From: Clostridium ragsdalei P11
GTDB lineage: Bacteria > Bacillota > Clostridia > Clostridiales > Clostridiaceae
Assembly (NCBI RefSeq): GCF_001675165.1
Contig: NZ_LROS01000075.1
Coordinates: forward strand, 1-64,000
DNA: 64,000 nt
Direction: 5' to 3'
Each line of letters begins with the position of its first letter. The stretch's first letter is position 1. Positions 60,803-64,000 of this stretch are shown in pieces. Position numbers and translations under genes: made by a program. The notes beneath the pieces were generated by a model. It was not told where the DNA came from. It saw only the letters and a program-made list of their open reading frames with translations, and ran no database searches.

Positions 60803-60930
60803 AAAAAAGCCATATTAAATTCCCATATGTATGCGAAATTAATATGACTTGTACCATAATAATTCCGCTCATAGTCAGAAATTTACGGCTTCCGGTAGAT
60901 ACTCCCTTCCTTATTGAGGGTATATATGAG
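60803..60930 (-). promoter_or_regulatory. Guanine riboswitch with terminator platform
   Basis: The aptamer occupies 60868-60930. P1 is CTCATAT...TATGAG, P2 is ACCCT/AGGGA, and J2/3 is GTATCTACC with P3 loop GCCGTAAAT. J3/1 is TGACTATGAG, whose C at the specificity position implies guanine rather than adenine. Downstream, GTCATATTAATTTC...GAATTTAATATGGC plus TTTTTT (60803-60848) is the terminator. Guanine binding should stabilise it and shut off guaB. J2/3 has A instead of the usual second U, at the base that normally points outward. Confidence 0.92.
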
Positions 60931-61136
60931 CTGGACAAAAGATATTCACTTTTTACAAATTTTAATGAATTTCTATCTCTTTTAATAACTATTTACACTA
61001 TTTTATTCAATTTTTTTCTTTTTGTCAATGAAAAATTCCTCATATACTTAAAATAATCCTAAATTATATTATAGATTCCCCTTTAGGTACCCTATATATA
61101 CATGCATTTAAAAAACTTTCTATTATGCTACTTAAT

Positions 61137-61221
61137 ATAAACAGAGTTCTTAGCATCAGATGGAGTTTGACTCCAACTTGGAAAAGTGGGAGTATTAGAG
61201 CAGATAGTCATCGGATAAAAA
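61137..61221 (+). repeat. Dispersed structured repeat, copy C (~85 bp)
   Basis: It runs AAACAGAGTTCTTAGCATCAG ... AAAGTGGGAGTATTAGAGCAG ... GTCATCGGATAAAA on the plus strand. It is the shortest copy and lacks the central CAGGGGCGTAGC block. It lies between the guaB riboswitch and the groEL terminator. Confidence 0.75.
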
Positions 61222-61255
61222 TTAAACCCCGCATTTACATAATGCTAGGGTTCAA
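61222..61255 (-). terminator. Terminator of the groESL operon
   Basis: On the minus strand AACCCTAGCATT-ATGTA-AATGCGGGGTT is followed by TAATTTTTATC. It lies 25 bp after the groEL stop codon. Confidence 0.8.
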
Positions 61256-61280
61256 TTTTTCATTTATATTTGCTTTTAGA

Positions 61281-62927
<1,647 letters not shown>

Positions 62928-62974
62928 TTACAACTAACTGTTATATAAGATACTTATCTTTCTCAATTAATTAA

Positions 62975-63259
<285 letters not shown>

Positions 63260-63318
63260 CTAAACCCCTCCTTAAAAATATTTTAAATGTATTTAAAATT
63301 AATTTTTAGCTCTTATTG

Positions 63319-63345
63319 TTAGCACTCATTAATTGTGAGTGCTAA
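63319..63345. promoter_or_regulatory. CIRCE operator (HrcA site)
   Basis: TTAGCACTC-N9-GAGTGCTAA is an exact consensus match. HrcA bound here represses groES-groEL, with relief on heat shock. It lies just downstream of the -10 element of the predicted promoter. Confidence 0.97.
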
Positions 63346-63355
63346 TACAATTATT

Positions 63356-63384
63356 ATAATAATGAATAATATCTATATTTTCAA
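63356..63384 (-). promoter_or_regulatory. Sigma-A promoter of groESL
   Basis: TTGAAA (63379-63384), 17 bp, TATTAT (63356-63361) on the minus strand. The CIRCE operator follows directly, covering the expected transcription start. Confidence 0.75.
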
Positions 63385-63565
63385 ATTTAAATTTACCAGT
63401 TATTAACCTATTTTACAGTAAAAATCTTGATTATTCTTTAATTAGATAGCTATTTCGCTTTATTACTATTAATTTCATATATATCTTAATATATAAACTT
63501 TTCATATGTAAAACCATACCTATTATTATCTTCCAATTAGGCTTATATATACAAAACATTTAAAA

Positions 63566-63745
63566 TTTATCCGATGACTACCTGCTCTAATACTCCCACT
63601 TCTATCAAAGTGGGAGATAACAGTAGCTACGCCCCTAGATAATTCATCTAAACTTAGTGGGAGAAACAAAACTCTAAAGAGAAAGCGATTCACTTTAAAT
63701 CAAAGATTTAAGTTCTCTGCTTTTCCCACTAAGTAAGATTCATTG
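63566..63745 (-). repeat. Dispersed structured repeat, copy D (divergent, ~180 bp)
   Basis: The plus-strand left end TTTATCCGATGACTACCTGC matches copies A and B, as does GTAGCTACGCCCCTAGATAA. The remainder shares with copy A a hairpin of the form GAAAGCGA ... AAATCAAAGATTT ... CTGCTTTTC. The usual AAACAGAGTTCTT end is absent, and the outer arms here are CTTAGTGGGA / TCCCACTAAG. Confidence 0.65.
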
Positions 63746-63750
63746 ATTAG

Positions 63751-63791
63751 AAAAGCGATAAACAATACAATTAAAGTTGTTTATCGCTTTC
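63751..63791. terminator. Terminator overlapping the end of the TVP38-like gene
   Basis: AAAGCGATAAACAA and TTGTTTATCGCTTT are perfectly complementary (14 bp) around 11 nt that include the stop codon of the gene at 63771. It has T-rich flanks on the minus strand. Confidence 0.75.
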
Positions 63792-64000
63792 TGAAGTTTT
63801 ATTTTTTGTTATCTTAACTATTATCTTTTCTCCTTTTAACACACCTATTACAAATAAAAGTGTCATTGTGATTCCTATTAATATAAGAACTATTCTATTT
63901 CCAGTATATATTTTTGATCCAAAATACGCTGAAATAATTACTCCAGGCAACCTTCCTAAAGTTGAATAAAGTATAAAGTGTTTAAAGCTAATGTTCGATA
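63771..64000 (-). CDS. TVP38/TMEM64-family membrane protein, C-terminal part
   Basis: The last 76 codons are present and the 5' part lies beyond the window. The translation contains 'FKHFILYSTLGRLPGVIISAYFGSKI', matching the second re-entrant VTT motif (LGxLPGxxxxxxxG) of TVP38/DedA-like proteins. A final membrane helix (VLILIGITMTLLFVIGVL) and a charged tail follow. Family members are polytopic membrane proteins linked to lipid transport or membrane homeostasis. Confidence 0.75.
   Translation of the reverse strand, partial: SNISFKHFILYSTLGRLPGVIISAYFGSKIYTGNRIVLILIGITMTLLFVIGVLKGEKIIVKITKNKTSESDKQL

Overview
The window looks like a chromosome segment of a low-GC Gram-positive anaerobe, most likely a cluster I Clostridium. 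The support is A+T-rich sequence with strong AGGAGG ribosome sites, a gatCAB operon, a CIRCE-controlled groES-groEL operon, a guanine riboswitch ahead of guaB, and clostridial-type small proteins. Species was not determined. Most genes lie on the minus strand.

Positions 1-16200 are accessory. A type I restriction-modification operon (hsdR-hsdM-hsdS, with a DUF2971 gene upstream and an AlbA_2/HATPase gene downstream) is bracketed by imperfect ~130-bp repeats. Each repeat carries a hairpin and the start of a sigma-factor-like reading frame, and the right one adjoins a nitroreductase remnant. Next come an unknown protein with an Rx4H motif, a GNAT acetyltransferase, and a prophage/integrative-element module: DnaD-like protein, four small HTH proteins, a divergent repressor and a tyrosine integrase.

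Positions 15846-27108 are an 11.3-kb insert bounded on both sides by the same 47 bp, the 3' end of the integrase gene. It holds a three-gene cassette: an XPB-family ATPase with decayed helicase motifs, an unknown partner, and a 1499-aa SF1 helicase with a C-terminal Vsr/MTES_1575-like nuclease. It also holds a second, internally deleted integrase copy and an FRG-domain protein. This is the best candidate for an undescribed, probably defensive, system. The insert stops next to an array of 15 tRNA genes (27219-28607).

Positions 28727-64000 are mostly core genome. In order: yfcE-rdgB-rph; an AIR-synthase-like protein; a peptide-binding lipoprotein-type protein; gatCAB; a sigma-54 circuit (activator, -24/-12 promoter, amino-acid permease, class I glutamine-amidotransferase hydrolase); pcrA-ligA; a TrpR-like regulator; an RsuA-type pseudouridine synthase; a lytic transglycosylase; a Y_Y_Y repeat protein; a YaiI-type protein; pgi; a soluble chemotaxis-type transducer; guaA; riboswitch-guaB; groS-groL; and the end of a TVP38-type membrane protein. 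Several families of small structured repeats are scattered through the intergenic spaces of this half, and one has supplied the last codons of the yaiI-like gene.
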